The notes beneath the pieces were generated by a model. It made no database searches and was not told where the DNA came from. It saw only the letters and a program-made list of their open reading frames with translations. From assembly GCA_963556695.1 (NCBI GenBank), contig CAUWAG010000006.1:2976001-3040000 (forward strand): DNA of 64,000 nt, in the 5' to 3' direction. The translations under genes and the position numbers were made by a program. How positions within the stretch are numbered: position 1 is the stretch's first letter; the number at the start of each line of letters is the position of its first letter. Positions 10,994 to 22,790 of the stretch are shown here, in pieces. This DNA is from Anthostomella pinea. Its lineage: Eukaryota > Ascomycota > Sordariomycetes > Xylariales > Xylariaceae.

Positions 10994-12298
10994 ATGAGCG
11001 CGATAGATCCAGAGAGTCGTGAGTATTCAACCCAGGCGATCAGGAGAAACGAATGACTCATGCTCGCGAAGGTGCCAGTGCTGTCCCGAATGGGTCAGCA
11101 TTCCGACCTCGTATCCGCAATTGGGGAAACAGGGTGTTCCAGAATCGGGGGAGTGTCAGATTCGCCCCGAAAGAACAGTGGGAAGACGAAGTCCCGTGGG
11201 AGTCGAGAAAAGGTTTGACTTCTTGCATTATAAGCTCCTGATCTGACTTTCGAAGTTCCTGACAACCCGAATGGATATCCGCGCCTAGGCGCGATGATGT
11301 TGCGCGATCAGTGCGGACTCATATTTCTTCAGTTCCGCTACCTTCACAACCGACTGCTCCTTCACCGTCAAGACGAGCTCCGAGTGCTCGAGCAGCAATT
11401 AGACGAACTTGATCGAGTCGCAGACCCGTCACACAAGTGTCTCAGATCACGCGAATACGACGACAAACACTCGGGCCAAAGATCGGTTCTCTTTGATGAT
11501 ATCGAGAAGAAATCTACATCTTACGGTTGGTGAGATGTTTGTCTCATAAGCGACTTGATAGGCTGACCACACAGTAAGCAAACTTGGTGGGTGTTTTGCA
11601 GAACTTTGCCGCCATACAGCTGCCTACGAAAGGGGATCTTCGAAGCTTTTACTACTTTTTCTGTAACGAAAATCCGTTGGTAGATCCAGAAGTATTCTAT
11701 CGACATCGCGAAGACCTCATGACACTCAAACCTCAAGGAGATACTACGTGGATTGATCATTGGTTGATGAGCATCCTCAATAATCAGGCAATCAAGCCCC
11801 TCCGAGTACGTATACTAGACCTTCTGCTCTGTGTGTATTGGTTGGAAATGATGCTGACGCCTACTAGGAGGGAATCTGCGACACCGTGAGAGCTCCGGGC
11901 ATAAAACCGCAGACTTGGTACTAAGTCTTCTTCTAGTTGCGACATGGTGATGCCCAACATGGTATTGTCTACCATGATCCAACGAAAGTTGGATTTATTA
12001 AGGCCACGGTCATGTTTCTCGTGCTACTCGTTCTATTAACTGCACCGATTTACCCCCTCTACCAACTTGGCAAACAAGAGACCACACCGCTAGTACTGGC
12101 TGAGACGATCCTGACCCAGTTTGCCTCTTCGCTCTTATTTGCAGTCTTCCTCAAACTTTTTACCACGGCAAAAAGGCACGAGCCGTTCACGGCCTCCGTC
12201 ACGTAGGTCAACCCCTGGTACACTTGGAAAAGAGATGCTGACAAGGAATGTACAGTTACATGGCGATCTGGGTCGTTTTCATGTCTCAATCCCAATGA
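10994..12298 (+). CDS. DUF6594-like fungal membrane protein
   Basis: Six-exon model: 10994-11018, 11256-11525, 11579-11805, 11868-11885, 11937-12202, 12256-12298; 282 residues. An N-terminal part with YPRLGAMML and a helix RLLLHRQDELRVLEQQLDEL is followed by FYYFFCNENPLVD and FYRHREDLMTLK. Next comes YHDPTKVGF, leading into three C-terminal membrane segments (TVMFLVLLVLLTAPIYPLY, TILTQFASSLLFAVFLKLF and YMAIWVVFMSQSQ at the end). This order matches the fungal DUF6594 family, whose role is unknown. Exon phases close without error. The weakest junction is the GTTGGT donor at 11526; the 18-base exon is small but in frame. The first intron (237 bases) is long, so an extra exon or later start is possible. 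Confidence 0.8.
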
Positions 12299-13018
12299 GA
12301 GCCACCCCTTAATAGAGCGCACATGTTGAATGGATGCTCGGTACGAAGTACCACAGAACCACTACAGAATGAAGCAGATTGCGAATCAACTTACTGTCTC
12401 GGCGAAGCTGCAAGTTGTCATGTGTCTCGAAAGCTGGTGCGAGAATCAGCTCGACTTGATGTGGGCGGAGATAGGGGACCAGCTTAAGAAGCGCATGATG
12501 GTATTCCGAATGATGGGATCGTATTGATGGGATTCCAAATGGTATTGGAATACGGAGCTTACCGATAATTTTCATTAATGAAAGGCCTTTCGCAATGCAG
12601 TAGCTCAGTTGCAGCACCTCAGTTGCGGCACCTCAGTTGCGGCAGCCCTCCCCCTTGAGAAGTTGGATGTCGTGAAGTTAATCCTAGCAAGACCCCTTCC
12701 ATCTGATCAAGCCGAGCTGGGTAGCCCTTATCGCAAACTTGTAACCATCCTGATGAGATTCGTCTTCTTCTGTCCAACCTGACCTGACATTGGTGTGCTT
12801 ACGCCCCAACTTCTTCGAAAAGCCTCGTTTTCGTTACACGCCTCTGCTCCCCTTCCTTTTCGACACGAGCCTGTTCCTCTCGTGGGAACAGCAGCCTGGT
12901 GCTTTTTGCAGTAGGAGGTAGTGATCTCATTGCAGGAGTGCGTCGTAAGAAGCCCCGATCGTGCCCCTTAGTAGCGTCATATGATATCCCAGATCTCTTT
13001 GATCCTTACGGAAAGGGA
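12299..13018. other. Intergenic between convergent genes
   Basis: Holds a short tandem triplet of a cacctcagttgcgg-type unit near 12610-12645. Otherwise no gene recognised. Confidence 0.45.
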
Positions 13019-14377
13019 TCACCATATCGGCTTCAGATCATCGGGCAGCTGGTCCACCATCTCCCTCTCCGGGAGACCCATGACGAGGCGTCTCAGGTTC
13101 TGTCGCACGCTGAGTCGTATGTAGGGCGACCCGGTGCCCTTGGCAAAGCCGCCCCCTTGGCTCAGGATGTCGGATGAGCCACCTTCTGCGTAGTGGTGGC
13201 TGATCAAGGGCGGCTGGACCGTGATGCAGACGGGCTCCTCGTCTTCTGTACCTTTGCCATCCTTTCCTTTGATGAGTGTTGTATTGTACTCCCCCTGACA
13301 CCAGTCCCGCAACATCAAATCCCACTGATAGACAAAATCCTTGCCGAACCGCCGTAACATCTTGCGCGCCCCCTGTTGGCTGACAGCGTAGCCCAGGCTG
13401 CACATGTTCCCCTCTGCTGCATGTATAACCCTAGTGTGTGGTGGGTAGGCGTCCGTCAGCTTGTCTCTCAAGGCAAACGGATGAGGCTTGAGGTGCTGAG
13501 GCGCAGGAACCGTCTCGTCATTCAGGATAGCGACCTTTAAGGGCGAGATCTGGGTAGTGTTGCCTGGCAAGTGGGTACCGCAATGGCCCAACCAGAGCAC
13601 ATCCCATCCGTCACCGTAGACATTCTGCGACGTCCCGCTAGGAGGTAGAGCCGCGTTTGGCGCGATAGTCGTCCTCTCAACCTCTTCTCTAACAGGGTCG
13701 TCGCCATCCCTCTTCCCCCTTAACGCAGGCGGCACCGGGCCCAACAACTCAGATCGCGGTTCGTGCCTTCCCTCTTGTGAATTGCCTTGACTCTTAGATG
13801 CTACTAGCCACGTCCGCGACGCCGCGGCGAAGTCCCACAGCTGACCCTTCAATCGCACGTCCCAGTCGACGTCGTCTTCCATGATGAGCGCGCTCCCCAG
13901 GTTCTCATCGACGATGGCCTGGACAGCGTTCATATGCGACCGCCACGAGCCCCGGGCCCCTGAATTACGCACACCAATGTCTTCCACGTCGGTGCCGGTG
14001 AGTCCGTCGACCCAAGTCAAGCTGAGATTGCTGGCGGTGGCCGCCCCGGCCAAGGCGTCCCGGCGATCGGTGCGCGCGGGCAGGTTGATGACGAAGATCT
14101 TGGAGAACTTAAGCTGGCGTCAGTGACGTGTTGGTTTTCAGTGGAAGACGGATTGAAAGACCCTTACGTTAAGTGTGCTGTTTACGGCTTTATCCGCTCG
14201 AAAATGGTGGGAAGGGCCTCCGTGCAGCCCGTCAGAGGTGGCATACCTCAACCAGTAGGTGTATAAGAGGGTCGCAACGACACAGATGCTCGTGAGAGCC
14301 CGGCGGTGCGGCAGCATCGTGAAGATTTCAGAGGGCGACAAGATGGAATCGCGATCAAGGGTAATTGCGTCGGTCAT
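13019..14377 (-). CDS. GT25-like glycosyltransferase, type II membrane protein
   Basis: Exons 14168-14377 and 13019-14113 (intron gtaagg..cgccag), 434 residues. A cytoplasmic N-terminal tail is followed by a single anchor (ALTSICVVATLLYTYWLRY, about residues 26-44), then a lumenal catalytic domain beginning KIFVINLPARTDRRDAL, typical of glycosyltransferase family 25 (LPS/procollagen galactosyltransferase type). The acidic motif IMEDDVDWD is the expected metal/nucleotide-sugar site, and SLGYAVSQQGARKML matches the family's later conserved block. Likely Golgi or ER glycosylation; the acceptor is unknown. Alternative ATG codons at 14386 and 14452 are in frame; I prefer 14377 (AACATGAC, A at -3) because it gives the shortest tail before the anchor. 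Confidence 0.87.
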
Positions 14378-15414
14378 GTTACGCATTGCGGCGCAAATAC
14401 TTCCGTCGGATGAATGACCCGGGTAATTCTCCCAGCCGCGACGGCCTCCCAATCAAATCGAACGCATTGCGGAGCGTCATAGAGGAGGCTGCTACGGTGA
14501 TATATCAATCGCTAACATATTCGCTAAGAGACCTTCGTGCCCTTGTGACTTGTCTTTCCGGTCCCTCAATTTCATGGGTTACCTTCTTCCGGCGATTGCT
14601 CTTGAATGGCAGACTGTCGGCTCTCGCATCCTGCGCTTCCCATATACTCCAACTTTCCCCCCTCCGCGCCCCTCGAAGAGCTGTGGGAAAACGCATCTGG
14701 CTTGCGGCAACTTCTGACAGCAACGGACAGCTGCCGAATGGGAGAATGTAACATGCTCCGCATTTATGAGATATCGCTTCGATCTGTAAAGGGGCTGACC
14801 CCAGATTCTCTATACTCTTAGAGACGGCTAGATCTGGCTGCACGATTCCAAAAACTCCTCAATCTGGCTCGTAACTCATGTTGCTCGGTGCCCTCAGACG
14901 GTACAGACGGGTGCGGGCACGGAGCCACCGGTTCCGGCGACGGTGCTGCTGACCGCCGCGCGCGGTCAAATTCCAGGGATCGTCCGTTGGTGGGAAGGGC
15001 TTTTCTTAATTGTACCATAGCTTCTGACGAGATGTACCGGTAGGCGCAATGCCGTGAAGGAGGCTATTCGGGGAACCTATAAATAGTCGTGATTCTTTGT
15101 CACCACTCTCAATCAAGGGAGGCGGGATCATCGACATCATGAGGACAAAGAGAGACCCTTTAGAATCATTGTGATGTCGAAGGAGTGTAGATTGATGAAT
15201 AACTCTAATAGTTCCAAATGAGTGCCGCATGCTCTACCGTCCTTAATACCAATGCTTTAACAATGAATGCCCAAGCAATGAATGCCCAAGTTCGCCGTTC
15301 CCAATGCTGGCCCGACCTCGCTCGCAATTGACAAAGTAACTCGTTACTCATTTAGACGCGGAAACCCAAACGCCGCTTTGCGCCAGTCATGTCATCGTAG
15401 GTACTCAAGGTTCC
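14378..15414. other. Intergenic, no gene recognised
   Basis: Several overlapping short frames on both strands (for example 14365-14751 and 14505-14843) contradict one another and carry no domain. A short tandem duplication (aatgcccaag) is present near 15266-15290. Confidence 0.45.
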
Positions 15415-15859
15415 CTAAGCAGAGCCCCCGCCGCAAGACAGCTTCCACGAGCCCCAAGTCCCGACCTCGCTGGCGTCGCTGCAGGTCTCGAGAGCGAGGG
15501 CGCGTCGGCCAGCCGTGCAAGACTCATCGGTGTAGACGTACACTTTTGGCACGCACGTCAGTCTCCCACATTGCTTCATTCCTTCACAGGATGATGGACT
15601 TACACTGGCAGCCGTCGGCAGCAGGTGAATTCTGCACTTCCAGCTTCACCGACGAGATGGGGGCATCGACGCCCTCGAAGGTCTTGCAGGTGTCGGCGTC
15701 GGACTGGTCGATGGTGTAGAAGCCGTCATTTTGCTCGACGCAGTCCGTGCCGCCGAAGACGCGGATCTGGGCGAGGCGCGCGCCGTCGCGGGCGATGACG
15801 CCGGCGTTGGTGCCGAGGGCGAGGGCGGTGACCGCGACGAGGAGGCATGTGAACTGCAT
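15415..15859 (-). CDS. Small secreted protein with six cysteines
   Basis: Exons 15604-15859 and 15415-15542 joined by gtaagt..caaaag; 127 residues. A strong signal peptide (MQFTCLLVAVTALALGTNAG) is followed by a possible dibasic-type processing site (IARDGARLAQ). The mature part has six cysteines (GTDCVE, ADTCKT, DGCQLY, DESCTA, LETCSD, KLSCGG), so three disulphides are likely. The second exon begins LYVYTDESC and the protein ends CGGGSA. Without the splice the frame would stop after five more residues. The size and layout resemble secreted fungal effector-like proteins; I cannot name a family. Confidence 0.83.
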
Positions 15860-18114
15860 GTTGATGGATTTAGGAGGTGTTGGTGGTAGGATCTTTGAGA
15901 GTTTGATGAGCTCGGGGAGTATGGAGATGGAGACTGTGGTAGTAAGTATGGTGCTAGTTGTAGTTGTTTTGGATTATAGTGTTTGTGATGACTCTAGAAA
16001 CAGCAGCTGTCGGCCTCTTTAAGTACTCGATATGTGAAGTCCAGCCCCTGAACGACTTCGAGGTTCTTCCAAAGGCGAGTTCCGCATTTCGTATCTCAGC
16101 ATGCATGATTTCGCTGCGTTGGTCTGTTTACCTATCCTCGTGAAGAACAACGTGCTCCCTGCATCATGACGAATGCGCTGGCCCGTCTCCCTCACTAGTC
16201 CAGCGGACAGCCACATGCACACGTTACTAGCTGGGGGCGAAGCCCACCAATGGCACGGCGCCGGCGACTTCAGCGGACGACCGGGAGTGGAACGGCCGAC
16301 ATTCCACTCAGCACCGCCTCCTCCATACAATACAGACAGCCCAGCAGCCCAGCAGCACAGCGGCACAGCGGCACAGCTGGGCTTTACGAGGAGATCGACA
16401 GCCGGAAATGGAACACCGGGCACCTCGTATAGGCATCTTACATGATCGCAGTTCATCCTGCCTCGACAGGGGCAGCGAAGCTTAACCCCACGAGTATCCC
16501 CCGAAATGGCAGGTTGCGGCGACAGTCTAAAGACGGGGTCGCCATCCGGAGGTTCCGGTTCTTGCTTGATGATGACCTCAGCTCTTTGATGGAATGTCGA
16601 CCTACTCGGCACTCTGTGAACGACCTCTTGTAGCCTTCAAACTTGCTGCGAATCATACAACTTGAAGCTGAAGGTTACCTCCGTTGGTCATATGCTCACC
16701 GGACCATTGTCTGTGAGACCCCAATACCACGTGGGCAGCACGTCTCCTAGTATGCATGTCATGCCTACATAGGCATCGTTTATTCCGTACCAGGTAGCAC
16801 CACGTCCTGTAACGGTCTCTCGTATTCTATCAGATTCCCGCGCATCTCGCATGGCCGAATCTCGCCATCATGCTGCCCCTATCAAAAATCATTCCTGGCG
16901 TGATGTTTGCTCAAGCCGCACATCGGAGGCTTCGAACTTCATACGAGCGGTGGAAGCTCAACGGACATGCCGACGCGGGTGTCGTCATTCATTCGGTGAG
17001 CAGATACGGCGTGCCACAGCGGTGCAAGTACAATCGCGAATGTCGCATACAATCGCGAATGTCGTACCGTTAGACCAATCTGTCTTCGACGCTCGCGAGG
17101 TTATTGGCGAGCCTATGTCATATGATTCCGTGGTGACAGCCTAAGCCTGTCGTGTTGACAAGTTCCACCACTCGAGGGCTCGGTCTTGGTGATGGGTGAC
17201 ATATGCCCCTGCTAAGCCAAGCCCCCCCAATACCGATCTCACGATAGCCTCACTCTACTCTAATGGGCAGCAGCTCTCTGTGTTTTCGTTACTACAGAAC
17301 AGCCCACGTCTACGTGGCAAACATCCAGAAAAGCTTGCAAGCCCCTTCACATGACCGGCAGAGCGACACTAGGCTAGAACAGTTCCAATGAAGCGAAGAC
17401 TCCCCAAAATATGACTCATTCAATCCGCGGTACAGAGCGGCCAAGTCCCAATCGAGAACACCTGAAATGACTCGAAGGATATCTCCTTCCTGGGAGAACG
17501 ACCCCTGTGAGATCATCGTCATAATTCGTGGATTGTCACACTTGCGAGCTGAACACCTTCGCACAAGTAATCCGGGTGTCACAATAATAGCACGCTGCGT
17601 CATCCTGAGAGGAGAGGCACGCAGTTGCTCATATTGAAGAGAGATAGAGAAGTCCTTTTCGGCAGATAGCCCAATGGGTTAAGGGTAACTTCCAACCATC
17701 AGAGTGTTGCGCTTTTCTCCGGAAACACGCAGAGTCATATCCCGTGACAGGGCGAATAGCTACTCCGGACACATCACGTTTAATTTAGCTCCTGGATTGT
17801 GAAGTAGCAGGGGATATACTCAAGCCAGCGTCTAGAATCTACAACCGTTCTTGCCAGTCTATCTTGTTCTTGACCACCATGAGCATTCATCTACGACCCA
17901 AACCATCCCGAAGCCACACCTAAACTCCAACCCCAGGGACCAACAAGATAAAGTCATATTCCGAAGTACCACCAACTCCCACTGTCACAAGTAAACATCC
18001 ATCCATTCACGAAGCCCATGAGACCAAACAGTCACAAGCAATCATCCATCCATCCGTTCACCGAGCCCATGAGACGAAACGGTGACCACAAGAGGCAGCC
18101 AAGCTGCCACCACA
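15860..18114. other. Intergenic, no gene recognised
   Basis: About 2.2 kb with only isolated short frames. The longest (16019-16612 minus, 197 codons) shows no domain, signal or splice partner. A cagcccagcag/cacagcggcac short repeat runs at about 16335-16380. Near the right end, near-identical stretches containing ccatccatccgttcac and cgagcccatgagac recur (about 17998-18075), a small tandem duplication. Confidence 0.45.
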
Positions 18115-18360
18115 TCAGACACCAACCCACTCCGAGTCCGAGCCCGACAAAGACCCGCCATCCTCGCTGCCGCTGCCGATCTCAGTAACGCTGTCGAACG
18201 CCCACGCGTCGTCGTCACCAGCAGCATCGACAGGCCCATCCGCGTCCGCGGCGGGCCCAGCCATCGGCTCAGATTGGGCACTACGGAGCTCGAGTGACAC
18301 ACCAGGGATGATCCAAGGTGTGTACGGGGAACCATCCCATTCGGGTTCGCCGTTATAGTA

Positions 18361-18412
18361 CCATCCCCCACCTAGTACTCGGACACCCCCACTACTCGTA
18401 CAGCCAAACCCC
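18361..18412 (+). repeat. Left terminal inverted repeat of the intact Fot/pogo element
   Basis: Matches the reverse complement of 20538-20589 with a single A/G mismatch at position 14. Weaker similarity continues inward. Confidence 0.95.
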
Positions 18413-18513
18413 GCATCCACCACCAAAACACCCCCTTATTCACCCACACCTAAATGAAGTCTTGTAGATCGGAAAAATTCAGCAAAATTATCATTCGATA
18501 GCGGTGGGGCTGT

Positions 18514-20283
18514 TTACTCGTACAAGCGTGCGGGCGCCTGAATGGCTCTCCCCGAACGGGTGTGCCTAGGCTCCTGTATGGCCTCCAAAACGGGCTCTTC
18601 AGCCGAGTCTTCGTCTTCTTCTTCTTCCTCTTCGTCCTCATCAACCACAACTTCTGGTACATCCGCAGAGACACCAGGGGTGATATTACCACCTTTACTT
18701 AGTACCTCCGTGACTGTTCTGAACTTCTTGTTAGGATTATGGATCTTCTGGCGCTTCTTTGGCCGTAGCCGCTCCAGTTCAGCCTCCAGGGCCTTGATCT
18801 TCCTGTCCTTGATAACAAGGTCGGTATCCTTAGCCTCGAACGCGGTGGCTATCTTCCTATACTTCAGCCGGGCGCCAGGGGACTTATTTTTGCCGAAATT
18901 CATGATCTGGCGGCTCGTAGTAGGGGTCCGTTGGTCCTCTGGTTCAGAGCTCTCAGGGGTCTCAAGCTCAGGGGTCTTCTGCTTCTCTTCCTGGATTTCT
19001 GGGTGCGTTAAACACTTCTTGCGGCTGATAGGATAACATCCAGTTGTTCTGAAGCCAGAGAGGATATTTGCTTTAGTAAAAGTAGCAGCTCTGGCCTGGC
19101 TATAGCACCGAATGAAGTTGATCTTGTTAACAGGCGAGGCGTCCGTCAGAGAATTTAGCTGGGAGAGGAATTTCTGGTAGTGAGCCTTCAGGGCGTTATA
19201 GGGCCTGTTATCCAGGGGTTGCATGCCGTGACTAGTGTGCGCAGGGAAGAAACAGAGCAATATGTTGGCAAAATAACAGATGGTCATGAATTCGTCCTTA
19301 TAACACGCGTTAGCCTTTATTAAATCAGGGAAAAATGAAAGAAGTCCATATAGAATAAGGAAAAAACATATACGTACGGAGGTGTGGCTACCATGGCCAT
19401 CTAGTATCAAAAGAACAGGCTCGGCCTGGTCTTTTCCTCGTACCTCGTCCACCTGCGGGATGAAGACATCTTCTAGCCACTGGCAGGCTATTTTATTCGA
19501 AGTCCAGCCGTTTTCTGAGCATATGTAATGCCAATCGGCAGTCTTTTGGAACTCCTCGATAAACCACTGCACTTGCAGGTCCTTCCCCTTAAAGATAATA
19601 CCTGGTTTGAGGATTTTTCCAGTTGCGGAGATGGCCTCGATAAAGGAGGTCCAGTTACGGCCCTGGGGGCTCTTTAAGAAGGCTTTCTTAGTAATAGAAC
19701 TACCCAGAACAAGAGAGTCAATGCCTGCGAAGATAATTAGAATTTATATGGATTTAAAAGGGTAAGTAAAGCTACCAAAACCCGCCATAATGCCGCCCTT
19801 ATCGACATTGTACGTGTTTTCTGGCTTTACCCAGCCGTAATCTTCCAGAATATCGAAGAACCAGTTAACTGCCTTCGGCGTAAAGCCCTTAAAGCGCGCT
19901 GATTCCATCCGCTTGCCAACTTTGGTCTTTATTTGGGGGTTGCGGCGTTTGAAGCCGGCGATGAAGTTGTCTCCAAGGGGGCGTGAATCTCCGTTCTTTT
20001 TCAACACCTTTAGGATGATCTCACGCACCAGGGAGTGCGAAGGGGCTAGTCCCAGCTTCTCCTGACGTAAAATCCACTTGACTATAGTGCTCTCTTGAGC
20101 AGGGGAGAGTCTCTGTTGTTGTATATGGGCCTCGGACTTCGAGGGCTTGCCGTTGAGTCGGTCAGAGAGCGTCGTGGCAGGGATGCCGTGCTTTTGAGCG
20201 CTTTTTCGCAGCGAGAGGCCCTCATCCGTGATATCTAAGATGGCATTCGCCATGTGATCCTCCGTATACGAATAGGGAGGCAT
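18514..20283 (-). CDS. Fot/pogo transposase
   Basis: Exons 19776-20283, 19378-19724 and 18514-19296; 545 residues. An N-terminal psq-type helix-turn-helix (EGLSLRKSAQKHGIPATTLS) is followed by a CENP-B-like second DNA-binding part (LVREIILKVLKKNG, GDNFIAGFKRRNP), then the DDE catalytic core: first Asp in YNVDKGGIMAG, second in LLILDGHGSHTS, third in HGMQPLDNRPYNALK. Interior blocks (SENGWTSNKIACQWLEDVF, FMTICYFANILLCFFPAHTS) are typical of Fot-type enzymes. A basic C-terminal segment (RPKKRQK) may be a nuclear signal, followed by an acidic run. All catalytic acids are present, so the element may be autonomous. Start chosen at MPPYSYTEDHM because relatives begin there; an upstream in-frame ATG exists at 20322. 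Confidence 0.93.
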
Positions 20284-20537
20284 TTTTGGCGGCTGTACGA
20301 TGCTGCGGTGCATACAGAACAAGGCTTCAAACGAGGCTCAAGCACTGCAAATTTCTCTATTCGGGGTAGGAAACGCGGGGTAATAGACAGCCAATCACGT
20401 AGGCCGCACGGGGTAATTTTTGCATTGGAAGAAACTTTAAGATCAGGGCTATCTAGAGAAGTAATTACATTCTAAATAGCTTCAATATCAAGCCGAATCC
20501 GTATAAGTGAACATGTGGGAGTTTAGGTGGTGATGGT

Positions 20538-20589
20538 GGGGTTTGGCTGTACGAGTAGTGGGGGTGTCCGAGTACCAGGTGGGGGATGG
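20538..20589 (-). repeat. Right terminal inverted repeat of the intact Fot/pogo element
   Basis: Partner of 18361-18412; followed immediately by the TA target-site copy. Confidence 0.95.
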
Positions 20590-22770
20590 TAGTCCCTATC
20601 CGGGACAGGCTCAGTCGACAACTGCGTCTCAGTCTCAGCCACCAACCCCAACTGCTCATCGCGGTCCTCCTCACGTGGTGCCTCGACGACTACACGCGGG
20701 CCAACGGGATCGACAGACCGGAATTCAGCCGCGACGCAGTTGGGGCACTTGGGGTGGCGACAGCTGCACTCGCCAAAGGCCGTGTCGTCCCGGTTCTTCT
20801 CCGTCGGGGGCAGGATGCATTTGTGCGTGATGGAGTCGTATTCGTACTCGGAGTGGGAGTTGAACCAGTGAAGCAAGATGTCATCATCCGCAGACGTCAG
20901 CACCGCCTTCGCCTTCGCCTCCGCCTCCGCCTTTATAATCGGCGACAGCGGCGGCGGAAGGTCCATATCGGAAATCCCCTCGCCGTCGTCCATGTAGTCT
21001 CCACCCGGCGCCGGGATGGGAACCCTGCTTTTCAGTCGTGTCATCGAGACGAGCAGGGCTCTCTCGGCGAGCAGTTCGGCGACTTCCTCCGCCGCCTCCC
21101 GCCGCACGTGCGACATCTCGGCATCGTGCTCCGCCTCCAACTCCCATATGCGCTCCTGCAGCCTGGACATCTCGGCGATCTGCAGCCTTTGCCTCTCGTT
21201 CATCTTCTTGTCCATGATGAGGTCGTATTGATCCAGGAAATCCTCGTGCTCCGCCTCCAGCTCGCGGACGCGGTCGTGCAGCCCGGCGATCTCGGCGGCC
21301 TTCTTGTCCACGACGGTGTCGATTCGATCCAACCCCTTTGCGACGTCGCTGTTCCGCTATCGCAACCCTGCTCCGTAGGTCGTATCAAGCCAGACCAACC
21401 AGCCTCCGAGCCCTTTGTTTTGCGACATAGGCTCGCTGTTGTGGTCCTCGACCTCTTGGATCAGTAATGCGAGCGCGTGGTTTTCCGCATCGTCGTCCGG
21501 TTCATCCTCGTCATACTCGCTATCACTCGATTCGAGCTCGTCAATCCGCATTTGGAGCTCGACGTTGTAAGATTCGATCTCGTTGGTATGGGATTCGAGC
21601 TTGCTGATTTCCAATTTGAGCTCGCCGGTCCGCACTTGGAGCTCGCTGACCTGGGACCCGAGTTCCTTGGTGATCGCTTCAGGCTCCTTGTTCCGCGCCT
21701 CGACTTCCCTGCTACATGGGCACCACCCTCTGCGCCTCAGTTGCCAAGTAGTGTTTGCGTGACGCCATCTCAGACTTATGGCTTTTCTGCATCCTGTCCA
21801 CGTATTCTTTCCATGCGGCCAGGTCCTTAGGCAGCTCTTCGGCGAGCTGGGCCTTCAGCTCCCGTATCTCACGGTCTTTCTCCTCCAAGACGGCCGTGTG
21901 CGATCTGAGCATGTCGTCCACCTTGGCCTGGGCCTCGGACTTGACGCGTTGGCCCTCGGCACGCTGCTTGGACTCCACGGCCTTCACCTCTTCGGCATGC
22001 TTGGCCTTCAGCTCCCGGATCTTGCCGCAAACCATCTCGAGGAAGACCTTGCGAGGTCCGAGCATGTCGTTCACCTGGGCCTGGGCATCGTCCTTGACGC
22101 GTTGGACCTCAGCACGCAGCTCGGACACGGTGCGGGTAGTGTCGTCAACCAACTTCGCGTGCTTGCGCTCCAACTCGGCGATATGACACACTGCGTTGTT
22201 CATCCGCAGTATGTCGGCCAGCTCAACTTCAACTTCCGCCCTGACTTCGGCTTCTAGGCGTACATATTCGTCGTGGTGCCCGTCCTCCCATGATGCCTGG
22301 ACCTTGTCGTCCACCATGGCCAGGGCGTCGGCCTCAACCTGCTGCAGCGCGGGGGACAGGAGCCCCAGGCGCGCAGTCCGGGCTGTCAACCGGGTGTTCT
22401 CCCCCGTCAGCTCCTTGATATTGTCCCGCAGGGACGCGGTCGTCCGACGCTCGTCTAGGAACATGGTCTTAATTATGGTGTGCATTTTCGCAAACCGGTT
22501 GAGCTCCAGGCTGGCCTTTGCGAGCTGCTGGTCCATATCCGCGCCCGGGGCCCAGGCAGCCACGAGACGGTAACGATGACGCCCATCCAACCCCTGGGAT
22601 TCCTCCATGGCCTGTTGCCGAGCGTTTTCGTCTTGGGCTTCCACAACAGCCTGACGCTGAGCGTCGAAGCGTAGAGTGAGTTCCTTGAGCTCGCCCCGCA
22701 GTTTAGCGTCTTGCTCTTCCGCGAGCCTCGCAGCCGATTCTTTCTGGTTGTATGGCACCAGCTCAGAATT

Positions 22771-22790
22771 GTGTGTGTGTGTGTGTGTGT
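22771..22790 (+). repeat. (GT)10 microsatellite
   Basis: Ten perfect GT units, lying in the 5' part of the coiled-coil gene exactly where the reading frame must change. A length change here would alter the frame. Confidence 0.95.

Larger units (their letters stand above)
18361..20589 (-). mobile_element. Intact Fot/pogo-type DNA transposon (Tc1-mariner superfamily)
   Basis: 2229 bp bounded by TA at 18359-18360 and 20590-20591, the target duplication of this superfamily. The 52-bp terminal inverted repeats begin ccatcccccacct and differ at one position. It encodes one transposase on the minus strand with two introns and no nonsense codon. The element interrupts the coiled-coil gene in the same orientation. 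Intact coding and near-identical ends suggest a recent insertion that has escaped RIP. Confidence 0.95.

Noticed and set aside
12636..12720. Ankyrin-like stretch (LDVVKLILARP)
   Set aside because: Too short, no neighbouring repeats, not within a gene.
16019..16612. 197-codon minus frame
   Set aside because: No domain, signal or splice partner, and contradictory frames on the other strand.
17663..17720. tRNA-like segment (tagcccaatgggttaagg resembles a D arm)
   Set aside because: No T arm or acceptor pairing can be formed.
18361..20589. Inverted repeats at 18.36 and 20.58 kb first considered as a duplicated gene fragment
   Set aside because: They start exactly at TA duplications and bracket a transposase, so they are transposon ends.
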